DNA of 64,000 bases from Thermococcus sp. 4557 (GTDB lineage: Archaea; Methanobacteriota_B; Thermococci; Thermococcales; Thermococcaceae), in the NCBI RefSeq assembly GCF_000221185.1, contig NC_015865.1, forward strand, positions 1,116,001 to 1,180,000. Direction: 5' to 3'. A model generated the notes under the pieces. The model was not told where the DNA came from and ran no database searches. It saw only the letters and a program-made list of their open reading frames with translations. The stretch's first letter is position 1, and the number at the start of each line of letters is the position of its first letter. Shown piece by piece: positions 1-8,511 of the stretch. The position numbers and the translations under genes were made by a program.

Positions 1-60
1 TCGAACCCCGGACCTCCCGCTTATCAGGCGGGCGCTCTGACCAGGCTGAGCCACGGGCCC
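1..60 (-). tRNA. tRNA-Ile (GAT), 3' end cut by the window edge
   Basis: On the minus strand the sequence begins GGGCCCGTGGCTCAGCC and folds as acceptor 5' strand, D-arm and anticodon stem CCCGC/GCGGG around the loop CTGATAA, which gives anticodon GAT. The T-arm begins CGGGGTTCGA and runs off the window at base 1, so the 3' half of the acceptor stem is not visible. It lies 13 bases downstream of the tRNA-Glu gene on the same strand and may share its promoter. Confidence 0.93.
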
Positions 61-73
61 AGGAGAAGGATTC

Positions 74-151
74 TGGTGCCCCGGCCGGGATTTGAACCCG
101 GGTCGCGGGATCGAGAGTCCCGCATGATTGACCGGGCTACACCACCGGGGC
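74..151 (-). tRNA. tRNA-Glu (CTC), CCA encoded
   Basis: Read on the minus strand, the acceptor strands GCCCCGG and CCGGGGC pair and are followed by discriminator A and an encoded CCA (bases 76-74). The anticodon stem CGGGA/TCCCG holds the loop CTCTCGA, giving anticodon CTC. The T-arm CCGGG/CCCGG holds the loop TTCAAAT. No intron is present. An AT-rich stretch with TTTTTAAAC about 30 bases upstream (near 179-188) is a plausible TATA box for this gene and the tRNA-Ile gene behind it. Confidence 0.95.
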
Positions 152-503
152 GTGTCCGAGATTAGGGAGGAGGGAGGGTTTAAAAAGTTTTCGGTCGGGC
201 CCGGCGGGAGGGGGCGATGGGGCCCTAGATAGAGGGGAATGGAACAGGTCGTGGGATTTGAGCAATCTAAGGGTACATAAAAGGGCATCAGACGCGGCTG
301 CTGTTACAATCTACACCAACACCGGCCGATTTAACAACGACTAACGTTCCGTGTACAAACCGGAGTACCCCAGATGGTTAGAAAGCTTTAAGAGCGTGGA
401 GCCAATAAGCCGCAATGGAATCTCCAAGGTGATGCAATAATCCAGCGGGGGATTTAAATCACGAACCATGGATGAGGTGTAACAAGGGGAGCCGGTGGAA
501 ATC
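152..503. other. Intergenic region between tRNA genes and polysaccharide cluster
   Basis: No credible gene is seen here. The left end should carry the minus-strand tRNA promoter. At about 447-456 the sequence GGATTTAAATC looks like a plus-strand TATA box, about 25 bases before base 478; with the GGTGG at 493-497 it would serve the short reading frame at 504. The antisense open frames here have no ribosome site and no recognisable protein pattern. Confidence 0.5.
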
Positions 504-656
504 ATGGGGCAGAGGGTTCTGGTCGTGATCCCAGCGTACAACGAGGGGCCGGAGGCAGGGTCGGTTAGGGCAGTTTCTTTTGATGGTAAACACGCAAACA
601 GAGCAACCCTCCGATCTCCCGAGGGAATGGCAGCACATTATGTCGCGGGGGTTTAA
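504..656 (+). pseudogene. Relic of a family 2 glycosyltransferase N-terminus
   Basis: The ATG at 504, with GGTGG ribosome site at 493-497, opens a 50-codon frame beginning MGQRVLVVIPAYNEGP. This is the classic first strand and V-I-P-A-Y-N-E motif of GT2 dolichol-phosphate sugar synthases. After about 25 residues the similarity fades (EAGSVRAVSFDGKH) and the frame stops at 654-656, inside the start of the next gene. The best reading is that an intact GT2 gene once began here and lost all but its first codons by deletion or recombination with the next GT2 gene. Expression as a short peptide cannot be excluded because promoter and ribosome site look intact. Confidence 0.6.
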
Positions 657-1589
657 TAGGATGGAGAGAAAGGTCAGCCCCGAGGACGTCACAATCCTCA
701 TCCCAACCAGGAACGAGGAGGATGGAATAGGGGAAGTCATTGATGGGTTCAAAAAACTGGGATACACCAACATTCTAGTCATAGATGGCCACAGCACCGA
801 CAGGACGAGGGAGATAGCAAAGGAGAAGGGTGCAACCGTTGTAGTGCAAAGCGGAAAGGGCAAGGGACAGGCCGTTGCAGAGGCGTTCAACCTCATCGAC
901 ACTGATGTAATCGTCATGATCGACGGGGACGGGACGTACGACCCCAAGGACATCGGGAAGATGCTTCAGCCGATTGAGAGGGGCATAGCGGAGCATGTGA
1001 TCGGTAACAGACTGGAGAACTTTGAAGATGGGCTTTTACCCGGCTTAATCTGGTTGGGAACAAGATATTCAACGCGCTCTTCCGGTTCATGTACGGGGTC
1101 AAGGTTCACGATCTCTTAACAGGATACCGGGCCCTGACGAAGGAGCTCTACAAGAGCGTGGAGCTTGAGAAGCACGGATTTGAGATCGAGACGGAGCTCA
1201 CAGTTGAGACGATAGCCAAGGGGTTCCGCATCGCGGAGGTTCCGATAAGCTACCGTAAGAGGAAAGGTGAGGCAAACCTCCACCCGATAAAGGACGGCTG
1301 GAGGATAGGGAAGACGATAATAGAGCTTATGGTCAGGTATAATCCGGGGAGGTACCTGTACCTCCTGGGATTCCTTGCCCTGCTGGTGGGCTTCATAACC
1401 GGGGTCTACGTGATACAGGAGTGGCAGAGGGGGGTAACTCACTACCTGCTGGCACCGCTCACATCGATTTTCGTGATCACGGGGATTAACCTCGTGATAT
1501 TCGGGTTCGTCACGGGGTACATATTCAAGAGCATGGCGGGTTTGAAGAGGGAGATAAGGGAAGTGGGGCTGAAGATAAAACAGAAGTAA
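583..1589 (+). pseudogene. Family 2 glycosyltransferase (dolichyl-phosphate sugar synthase type), frameshifted
   Basis: The first frame (583 to about 1030) carries GT2 landmarks: VTILIPTRNEEDGIGEV, the DGHSTDRT loop and the DxD-type IDGDGTYDP. The second frame (from about 1030 to 1589) continues the same protein: LNLVGNKIFNALFRFMYGVKVHDLLTGYRAL, then two C-terminal membrane helices near 1350-1420 and 1450-1530. The switch lies at about 1027-1035, where adding one base to the GG of GATGGGCT restores a continuous protein. Family members attach a sugar to dolichyl phosphate or a lipid-linked glycan at the membrane face. The gene is either a recent pseudogene or contains a one-base sequencing error. 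The start is unsettled: TTG 580, ATG 583, or ATG 640. wecC follows 21 bases later. Confidence 0.82.
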
Positions 1590-1610
1590 GATATTGTGGA
1601 GGCGAAACCC

Positions 1611-2867
1611 ATGAAAATCTCAGTCCTCGGTCTCGGATACATAGGCCTTCCAACCGCGCTCCTGTTTGCAGCAAGCGGTCACGAGGTCATCGGGGTTGAT
1701 GTGGACAAAAGAAAGGTGGAGCTCCTGAATTCGGGGGAGCTTCCTTTTCAGGAGCCGGGACTCGATGAGCTCTTTGAAAAGGCCCGGGGCAACTTCAGGG
1801 CCAGCACCCAGGTTGAAGAATCTGACGTCTTTCTAATCGCAGTCCCAACACCGCTTGATGAACACACTAAAGCGGCCGACCTCAAATACGTCAAATCCGC
1901 CGCGGAGATGATATGGCCCCACCTCAGGGAAGGGAATCTGGTCATACTGGAGTCCACGGTCCCGCCTAACACCACGGAAAGACTGCTTATCCCGATACTC
2001 GAAAAGAGCGGACTAAAGGCGGGAACTGATTTCCACGTCGTCCACTGCCCAGAGCGCGCCATTCCGGGGAAGACCATCCACGAGATGATCCACAACGATA
2101 GGATAATCGGTGGAATAACCCCCGAGTCGGCGGAACTTGCCAAAGAGCTGTACTCCTCTTTCGTTAAGGGCAACATATACCTGACCGACGCCACCACAGC
2201 GGAGTTCGTGAAGCTTATCGAGAACACCTACCGCGACGTGAACATTGCCCTCGTCAATGAGCTCGCCCAGATCGCCGAGGAATATGGTATCAACATCTGG
2301 GAGGCCATAGAGCTGGCGAACAAGCACCCAAGGGTGAACCTCCACAAACCGGGGCCGGGTGTTGGTGGTCACTGCATAGCCATCGACCCATGGTTCGTTA
2401 TCCAGGACTCCTCGAACGGGAAGATGATAGCGCTTGCCAGGCACGTGAACGATACGATGCCCAACTACACCCTCCGCAGGGTCAGGAAAATGCTGAGGGG
2501 GATTGAATATCCCACGATCACGGTCTTCGGCGTCGCTTACAAGGGGAACGTTGATGACGCCCGTGAGACCCCGGCGCTGAGGTTCATACGGCTGGCCGAG
2601 AACGACGGATTACGGGTTAAGGTCTACGATCCGTTCGTGCAGGAGTTCGAATACCCTCTGCTGAGCCTTGAGGAGGCCGTTAAGGACAGCGACTGCATTG
2701 TTGTGATAACCGATCATGAGGTGTTTAAATTCCTCGACCCAGAAGAGATCGGGAAGCTCATGAGGCACAGGTGCGCCTTCGATGCCCGCAACATCCTTGA
2801 TCACGAGAAATGGAAGAGGGCAGGGTTTGAGATCAGGGTGCTTGGAAATGGGAAGGAAGACCTATGA
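1611..2867 (+). CDS. wecC: UDP-N-acetyl-D-mannosamine dehydrogenase
   Basis: This NAD-dependent enzyme oxidises UDP-ManNAc twice to UDP-N-acetylmannosaminuronic acid for surface glycans. The N-terminal Rossmann motif is GLGYIGLPTALLFA. The central part has the LESTVPPNTTE segment. The catalytic region reads GPGVGGHCIAIDPWF with the nucleophilic Cys, and a C-terminal UDP-binding domain begins near VFGVAYKGNVDDARETP. The IDPWF ending of the active-site motif is typical of WecC rather than UDP-glucose dehydrogenase. ATG 1611 was chosen because GGAGG at 1598-1602 sits 8 bases before it; the in-frame GTG at 1596 overlaps that site. No classical WecB epimerase is found in the window; the following DUF354 gene overlaps this one. 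Confidence 0.93.
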   Translation: MKISVLGLGYIGLPTALLFAASGHEVIGVDVDKRKVELLNSGELPFQEPGLDELFEKARGNFRASTQVEESDVFLIAVPTPLDEHTKAADLKYVKSAAEMIWPHLREGNLVILESTVPPNTTERLLIPILEKSGLKAGTDFHVVHCPERAIPGKTIHEMIHNDRIIGGITPESAELAKELYSSFVKGNIYLTDATTAEFVKLIENTYRDVNIALVNELAQIAEEYGINIWEAIELANKHPRVNLHKPGPGVGGHCIAIDPWFVIQDSSNGKMIALARHVNDTMPNYTLRRVRKMLRGIEYPTITVFGVAYKGNVDDARETPALRFIRLAENDGLRVKVYDPFVQEFEYPLLSLEEAVKDSDCIVVITDHEVFKFLDPEEIGKLMRHRCAFDARNILDHEKWKRAGFEIRVLGNGKEDL

Positions 2868-3885
2868 CATCTGGGCGGATGTGGCCAACACCCCGCAGGT
2901 CCACGTCATCGCCGCACTGATCAGGGAGCTCAGGGAATACTCCATATACGTGACGGGATTCAATCGGGGCGAAACCGCACAACTGATACGGATGTACGGC
3001 CTCGATGGGGAGGTTTTCGGTTCAGATAGATACAACCCCCTCATGAAGTCCCTGTCATTCGCGGGAAGAACCTTCCGCCTGCTCTATAAGGCACCCAGAG
3101 CAAAGCTCCTCCTGAGCTTTGAAAACGCCATGCCAATCCCCGCGGGGAAGCTGAGGGGGACGAAAGTTGTCCTGATGCTGGACAACGACCTGAAGTTCAT
3201 CGGGGAGAAACCCCTGTTTCAGAGGATCGAGTCCAGGATAAAGAAGATGGCCGACGTCGTTCTCGTTCCAGAGGTTGCGGAGGAGCCGTTTAGGGAATAC
3301 TTTGGGAACAGGGTAAGGACCTATCCAGGTTACAAGGAGCACATATACCTGGCCGACTTCGAGCCGGATCCCCGGTTCCCTGAGGAGAGCGGGATTCCAT
3401 TCGATGAGTACGTCGTGCTCAGGCCGGAGTCATTGACGTCCCTCTACGTCCTCCACGGGGAATCGCTGGTACCTGAACTCCTGAGGCTCTTTGAAAGGGA
3501 GGGTATAAACGTCGTGTACCTTCCCAGAAATGAGGAGGAGAGGGCGCTGGCAAACGGTTTCGGCAACGTTTACATTCCTCCAAAAGCACTCGATGGGCTG
3601 AACCTAATCTACCATTCAAAGGCAACCCTTACAGGCTCGGGAACGATGGCCAGGGAGGCAGCGGTTATGGGTGTGCCCGCGGTGTCGTTCTTCCCGGGCG
3701 AGAGGCTGCTCGCCGTGGACAGGGATTTGGTTGAGAGGGGAGAGATGCTGCACTCAAGGGAACCGGGAGAGATTGTGGAGTATGTTTTGAATGGCAAGAG
3801 AAAGAACAGCGCACAGGAGCTTGAAAAGGCGAAGAAAGTTAAAAGGAAGGTAACCCAGCTGATAATGGAAGTGGTCGGGGGTTAA
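2848..3885 (+). CDS. DUF354 family protein, UDP-GlcNAc 2-epimerase-like fold
   Basis: A 345-residue protein opening MGRKTYDIWADVANTPQVH, the N-terminal signature of DUF354. That family is predicted to adopt the two-Rossmann GT-B/UDP-GlcNAc 2-epimerase fold, but no activity is firmly known. The C-terminal half has a glycine-rich GSGTMAREAAVMGVPAVSFFPG segment, like the nucleotide-sugar site of WecB-type epimerases. The chosen ATG overlaps the end of wecC by 20 bases, so the two are probably translated together; an upstream ATG at 2782 lies deep inside wecC and is unlikely. The neighbour suggests a role in making or using UDP-ManNAc or its uronic acid, which is inference only. Confidence 0.8.
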   Translation: MGRKTYDIWADVANTPQVHVIAALIRELREYSIYVTGFNRGETAQLIRMYGLDGEVFGSDRYNPLMKSLSFAGRTFRLLYKAPRAKLLLSFENAMPIPAGKLRGTKVVLMLDNDLKFIGEKPLFQRIESRIKKMADVVLVPEVAEEPFREYFGNRVRTYPGYKEHIYLADFEPDPRFPEESGIPFDEYVVLRPESLTSLYVLHGESLVPELLRLFEREGINVVYLPRNEEERALANGFGNVYIPPKALDGLNLIYHSKATLTGSGTMAREAAVMGVPAVSFFPGERLLAVDRDLVERGEMLHSREPGEIVEYVLNGKRKNSAQELEKAKKVKRKVTQLIMEVVGG

Positions 3886-3890
3886 TCCCA

Positions 3891-5057
3891 ATGAGAATCC
3901 TGACAATTGCACCGTTTTATAAATTCTTCATCAAAGATTTTTCAGGAGCACTTTCTAAGGAAGTGGAGAGTATAGATGTTTTAGTCCACCACAACCGCCT
4001 TTCCGAGCTCGCTCCATATATGCCCCTTTCCTATTTTAGACATGTCGAGAAGTTCTCCAAGAAAAACCTTGTTGACTTAACAGGGATTCCCTCCAACGTC
4101 AGAGTCCACGTTGTTTCTACCGTTTACTTCACGCCCGATGGGAGGAACACCAAACTTGGCGACAAGCTTGCTAAGCTCTTTGACCGTTACATCAAAAGGC
4201 ACAAAATTGAGTTCGACTTGATTCATGCCCACTTCACGTGGCCGAGTGGATACGCTGGCGTAAAGTTGGCAAAAAAGTATGGTGTTCCCTCCGTAATCAC
4301 CGTCCATGAGAACCGCGATTGGTTCCTAGAAGAGTACAACTCAAAGAACGAAAGAATATATTGGACGTGGAAGAATGCTGATGCTCTAATCCGAGTCAAC
4401 AGGGCTGATGTCCAGCTCCTTAAAGAGTTTAATTCCAACGTGTTCTACGTTCCAAATGGCTTTGACCCAAAAAGGTTGCCATTTATGGACAGGAAAGAGG
4501 CAAGATCAATCTTAGGACTACCTTATGGCAATAAAGTGGTGTTCAGTCTTGGCAATCTAATCGAGAGGAAAGGCTTCCAGTACCTCATTGATGCGATGTC
4601 AATAGTTGTGAGAGAGAGGGATGACGTTGTGTGTTACATAGGAGGTAACGGTCCTCTCAAGGACAGATTACAGAAACAAATCAACGAGCTTGGTCTCCAA
4701 AAGCACGTCCAGCTACTTGGCTTTGTCTCGGATGACGAGTTGAAATACTGGATGAACGCCGCGGACATATTTGTGCTACCGAGTCTGAGCGAGGGGAACC
4801 CAACGGTTATGTTTGAGGCCCTTGGAGTGGGACTTCCCTTTGTGGGAACAGCAGTTGGGGGGGTTCCAGAAATAATAACCTCCAAAGACTACGGTTTACT
4901 ATGCCCCCCCAAAGACCCAAAGTGCCTAGCTGAGAAAATTTTAACAGCCATCGAAAAATATCAGAGTCGGAAGAACATAAAAAAGTATGCAGAACAGTTC
5001 ATATGGGACAATATTGCAAGACGGATTATAGAAGTATACTTAGAATTGACAAGGTGA
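3891..5057 (+). CDS. GT4-family glycosyltransferase
   Basis: A 388-residue GT-B retaining glycosyltransferase. The N-terminal acceptor domain contains HAHFTWPSGYAGVKLAKKYG and VITVHENRDW. The C-terminal donor domain contains FSLGNLIERKGFQYL, then VLPSLSEGNPTVMFEALGVG, which carries the E-x7-E motif of GT4, and GTAVGGVPEII. It starts 6 bases after the DUF354 gene and continues the operon. It should add a hexose or similar sugar to a lipid-linked glycan at the cytosolic face. Base composition is more AT-rich than upstream genes, which marks the beginning of a composition shift that deepens in the next two genes. Confidence 0.87.
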   Translation: MRILTIAPFYKFFIKDFSGALSKEVESIDVLVHHNRLSELAPYMPLSYFRHVEKFSKKNLVDLTGIPSNVRVHVVSTVYFTPDGRNTKLGDKLAKLFDRYIKRHKIEFDLIHAHFTWPSGYAGVKLAKKYGVPSVITVHENRDWFLEEYNSKNERIYWTWKNADALIRVNRADVQLLKEFNSNVFYVPNGFDPKRLPFMDRKEARSILGLPYGNKVVFSLGNLIERKGFQYLIDAMSIVVRERDDVVCYIGGNGPLKDRLQKQINELGLQKHVQLLGFVSDDELKYWMNAADIFVLPSLSEGNPTVMFEALGVGLPFVGTAVGGVPEIITSKDYGLLCPPKDPKCLAEKILTAIEKYQSRKNIKKYAEQFIWDNIARRIIEVYLELTR

Positions 5058-5063
5058 AATACT

Positions 5064-6623
5064 ATGAACCACATACCAATTATTCGAAGAATTCACATGT
5101 ATTTGCTTGGAATTCTCCTCTTGATAATTAATATTGGGGTTTTTTTGCCCAATTCTCCTGGATATGCGTATAATCCGCACCATATTGCAAATTTGTTTCT
5201 GCCAAATTTTGGATTAGACTTCGAGTATTCAACATTCCCCTATTATGCCAGATCCGTTCTCACCCAATATGTACTTAATAAGGCAATACTCATCCTAGTT
5301 GCCAATGAAGACCCATTGATATTAGATAGAACAATATTTTTAGTATCAACCCTTTTTAGGATACCTGCGTACATAATATTACTAACACTATTACAATTTG
5401 AAGACAAGAAATTAAACAAAAGCATGATCATTGGTCTTTCGATTTTATTTACAATCACCATTTCGTGGTCAGGAATTCCTTTGATGTTAATCTCCACAAT
5501 CTTATGGTCACTTATTAGAACTTCGAGCCCCTTAAAAATATTGATACTCGGAATTCTATCTTATTTAGCATTGTCTTTATACTGGCATAGTGCTGGTATG
5601 ATAGGATTCTCGTTGATAGTAGCATATATAATTGTTCATCTAACCTTTTCAAACAAGAAGCATACCATACAAAAATGGGGAATTTACACATACATTTTGA
5701 TAACTGTTATATCATGGATTTTTATTAGGGGGTTGACCTATGGGGGTGCATTTCGCGATGTTATTATTCTTGCTAGAAACGTCTCAATCAACTATATACT
5801 TAGAGGAGTATTCTCTAAAGGCAATTTTGTACCAAGGGACTACATATTCAGCTCCAAATTTTTTATTCCAAGCGAAATCATCAATTTCGGACTATATATT
5901 TCATACGCAATAATAACATTAATATCTGTTCTGATTTTATATCACAATCTCTGGCAGATAGATAAAGCATCTACTGAGAAAACAACAAGCCTTTTGATGG
6001 TAATACTACTTGGGAATATTTTATTTATGGGTGCATATTTTTCAGCAACCTTCATATTCCCCCCGGTAGTATTTCAAACATTGCTATATCCATTTGTTGT
6101 TACATACATACTTTCAGGACTACATCCACTAAAGAACACACTCAAAATCAAACTGATATCGCTATTTTTAGTAGGAACTCTAGTCGCTTCTTTTGGATTA
6201 GGGACGCTCCAAATTATGTACACCAGTACATTTGAAGATACTAGAGGTGAGACTTCATTTGATATGTATTTTCCTAGCATAGAGTGGATTTCTCATCACA
6301 TACAGGACATATCTATAATCTCCGATGGTAACACTGGAGGATATTACCAGATAATTCTCTCCAAATATCATCTATATGAGACATCGAGAGTCAAAATATT
6401 TAAGTGGGGAATAACTCTCAGAATTTATGAAAATCTTGTTCAGGGAAAGTACAGAAATGAGAAGTCATTACTAGTTGTGAATACGTTGCTCTTTAAAAAG
6501 CATCTACGGCTAGTATCCCTACAAGCATGGAATAGGTTTAAACCGCTCCCTTCAGGATCTTATATTGTACAGAATAATCTTTTAATGATATACAATGATA
6601 ACAACATAGTTATCCTGTACTGA
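5064..6623 (+). CDS. Polytopic membrane protein of a glycan cluster, function unknown
   Basis: A 519-residue protein with many hydrophobic segments, about ten predicted membrane helices, starting with MYLLGILLLIINIGVFLP. No family motif is recognised. Its place between a GT4 gene and an alkaline-phosphatase-fold gene suggests a polymerase, ligase or GT-C type sugar transferase, as inference. Residues around NPHHIANLFLPNFGLDFEY in the first outside loop could be the functional loop. The coding sequence is strikingly rich in A and T compared with genes on either side of the cluster, which points to acquisition from another genome. The start has GGTGA at 5052-5056; the next gene begins 11 bases after its stop. 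Confidence 0.75.
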   Translation: MNHIPIIRRIHMYLLGILLLIINIGVFLPNSPGYAYNPHHIANLFLPNFGLDFEYSTFPYYARSVLTQYVLNKAILILVANEDPLILDRTIFLVSTLFRIPAYIILLTLLQFEDKKLNKSMIIGLSILFTITISWSGIPLMLISTILWSLIRTSSPLKILILGILSYLALSLYWHSAGMIGFSLIVAYIIVHLTFSNKKHTIQKWGIYTYILITVISWIFIRGLTYGGAFRDVIILARNVSINYILRGVFSKGNFVPRDYIFSSKFFIPSEIINFGLYISYAIITLISVLILYHNLWQIDKASTEKTTSLLMVILLGNILFMGAYFSATFIFPPVVFQTLLYPFVVTYILSGLHPLKNTLKIKLISLFLVGTLVASFGLGTLQIMYTSTFEDTRGETSFDMYFPSIEWISHHIQDISIISDGNTGGYYQIILSKYHLYETSRVKIFKWGITLRIYENLVQGKYRNEKSLLVVNTLLFKKHLRLVSLQAWNRFKPLPSGSYIVQNNLLMIYNDNNIVILY

Positions 6624-6634
6624 GGTGATTGACC

Positions 6635-8062
6635 ATGTCTTCCCAAAAAAAGATTGTAATAATCGGAATCGACGGAGCTAACAAAACAACAGCTAAACTT
6701 GTTGGGATAAAAGACCAACTCCACGATTTTATATCAACCATACCTCCATATACCCCGCCTTCATGGACATCAATTATTACAGGAGTTAACCCGGCCAAAC
6801 ACGGAATTATAGGCTGGCAGAAAGTCAATATGAAGGACAATAGAATTGGCTTGTTCAATTCAAAAGACGTTAAATATCCCCGTCTTTCAGAAATCCTGAA
6901 TAAAGCAAATTTAAGAAGTGTTCTAATAAATCTCCCAATGACGTATCCTTTCACAGGGATCAAACAAAAAGACAATACTATTATCGTTTCAGACTGGGCT
7001 GCTCCCGAACAAGCAATATACCCTCAGAAACTGGAGGAGAGATATAAGGAATACCTAATTGACCCTCCTCACGAGTGGGCAAAATACGGAAAAAAAGAGT
7101 ATCCACGGAGAGTTGAGGAATACACAGAAACAAGATTGAACCTCTATTATGACCTGCTTGAAAGGACCGACTGGAGTCTCTATTTCATAGTTTTCAGCGA
7201 AACCGATTGGTTTTCCCATATATTCCCCCAGATACTATACGAAAAAGACGTCCATCTTGTATCCCCAACTTTCAAGCACATACTAAAATTCATTGAAACT
7301 GCCAAGTCAGTAGCCGACTTCCTCTTTATAGTTAGTGACCATGGATTTGAGGTAAAGAACAAAATATTCTATGTAAACAGCGCTCTTGCAGAAAATGGGT
7401 TTATAAGATATAGCAAAAGCAAAGCAATATTCTTTAACCATATCAAAAATAGAATACCAAAGAAAATACTGAATAATATCGTCAGGAGAACCAAAGTCTC
7501 TGCAAGTTCCCTCAGCTACATTACTCAGAGTGCAGATGCATTTATGGTAGAACCTGCTAACTGGGGCATCTATGTGAAAGATAAAAGCAAAATTAACGAG
7601 ATAAAAAAGGTATTAAGTAAATACGACGAGATCTTAGACGTTATTGAAGTTTCAAGGATCTACCACGGGAATTACCTAAACAGAATGCCTAATCTATTTG
7701 TAATTCCAAAAAAAGGCGTCGAGTTTTCACATGAACTTAATGGAAAATTGACAGAAAACATCTACAAGGGAGACCACGAAATCCATGGCATCTTCTCAGT
7801 CACTGGGAGGACAATTTCAGAGGACATTAACTTCAGTAGGGTACCTACTGTTTATGATATCACCCCAACAATCTTGCATATCTTTGGATTACCGATTCCA
7901 AATGACATGGACGGAAGAGTTTTAATGGAGATTTTTGAAGAGGGCTCAGAATTTGCTAAGAGAAAACCAAAATATCTTAATTTGAGTTATCAGGGTAAAG
8001 AACGAGAAAACGAAAGACTAAAGAAAGCCATACATGGTTTAAAACTCAAAGGCAGGATCTAA
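6635..8062 (+). CDS. Type I phosphodiesterase/nucleotide pyrophosphatase, alkaline phosphatase superfamily
   Basis: A soluble 475-residue enzyme of the alkaline phosphatase fold. Metal-site motifs are visible in order: IIGIDGANKTT near the N-terminus, PPSWTSIITGVNPAKHGI with the likely Thr nucleophile, FSETDWFSH, VSDHGFE, and the late GDHEIHGIFSVTG. Relatives split phosphate mono- or diesters of nucleotides, phospholipids or glycan phosphates. In this cluster it may modify or recycle a phospho-sugar, which is inferred. ATG 6635 was chosen over TTG 6629 because GAGGTGA at 6623-6629 is the ribosome site. The gene is as AT-rich as its upstream neighbour and ends the plus-strand operon. Confidence 0.85.
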   Translation: MSSQKKIVIIGIDGANKTTAKLVGIKDQLHDFISTIPPYTPPSWTSIITGVNPAKHGIIGWQKVNMKDNRIGLFNSKDVKYPRLSEILNKANLRSVLINLPMTYPFTGIKQKDNTIIVSDWAAPEQAIYPQKLEERYKEYLIDPPHEWAKYGKKEYPRRVEEYTETRLNLYYDLLERTDWSLYFIVFSETDWFSHIFPQILYEKDVHLVSPTFKHILKFIETAKSVADFLFIVSDHGFEVKNKIFYVNSALAENGFIRYSKSKAIFFNHIKNRIPKKILNNIVRRTKVSASSLSYITQSADAFMVEPANWGIYVKDKSKINEIKKVLSKYDEILDVIEVSRIYHGNYLNRMPNLFVIPKKGVEFSHELNGKLTENIYKGDHEIHGIFSVTGRTISEDINFSRVPTVYDITPTILHIFGLPIPNDMDGRVLMEIFEEGSEFAKRKPKYLNLSYQGKERENERLKKAIHGLKLKGRI

Positions 8063-8205
8063 CTAATTAGCTGAAACTAGCCTAACTTTAAAGATTTATT
8101 CCACATTCCTATTTCAATACACAAAAACACAATATATTCCATTGCACTTTGTTGCAAACAACACAGAGCTCTAGAATCAACATAATACTAAATCAAACCC
8201 CCAAA
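8063..8205. other. AT-rich intergenic gap
   Basis: This 143-base segment separates the end of the acquired-looking glycan operon from the truncated 3' end of the flippase relic on the other strand. I see no gene or clear repeat. The border with the relic at about 8206 is where flippase similarity stops, so it may be a recombination junction. Confidence 0.4.
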
Positions 8206-8450
8206 TTACCACCCTTTCCTGTAAAATGCCACCTCCCTTGGCAGGGAATTTGAGAATCCGAGCATAACAGCAACGAGGGCCACGTTCAGGATGGTCAAAG
8301 CCAGATTGAAAACACCGTACTCTTCAGTGGAAAAGTACCTCGCTATAATCGCCCTGCTCAGAAACCCGAAGAACATCGAGATAACCGTTCCCGCAAAGAC
8401 AATCCCCGCCCTCCCGCAATCCTCTGCAGAGCCTGGCTTGCCTCGCTCAT
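8206..8450 (-). pseudogene. Oligosaccharide flippase (Wzx/MOP family) N-terminal relic, copy 1
   Basis: The minus-strand ATG at 8450, preceded by GGTGGCTCCC, encodes MSEASQALQRIA. The reading frame must then shift by one base near 8425 to continue GIVFAGTVISMFFGFLSRAI, then ARYFSTEEYGVFNLALTIL and SLPREVAFYRKGW before a stop at 8206. This is the first helix pair of a polysaccharide flippase, normally about 400-500 residues long; only about 80 residues remain. The gene is therefore both frameshifted and truncated. No complete flippase is present elsewhere in the window. Confidence 0.83.
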
Positions 8451-8462
8451 GGGAGCCACCTT

Positions 8463-8511
8463 TTTGACTCATTTGACGCATGGATGACTTATATTTGACT
8501 CACGATGAGTC
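8463..8511. repeat. Clustered 9-base repeats and a short inverted repeat
   Basis: TTTGACTCA occurs at 8463-8471 and 8494-8502, with the variant TTTGACGCA at 8472-8480. The last copy overlaps a perfect inverted repeat GACTCA-CGA-TGAGTC at 8497-8511, which covers the stop codon of the ATPase gene. The spot may act as a terminator hairpin or a protein binding site between that gene and the relic. Confidence 0.4.

Noticed and set aside
504-1589. Programmed frameshift in the GT2 gene
   Set aside because: No slippery run or downstream structure is evident at the shift, and this enzyme family is normally encoded in one frame.
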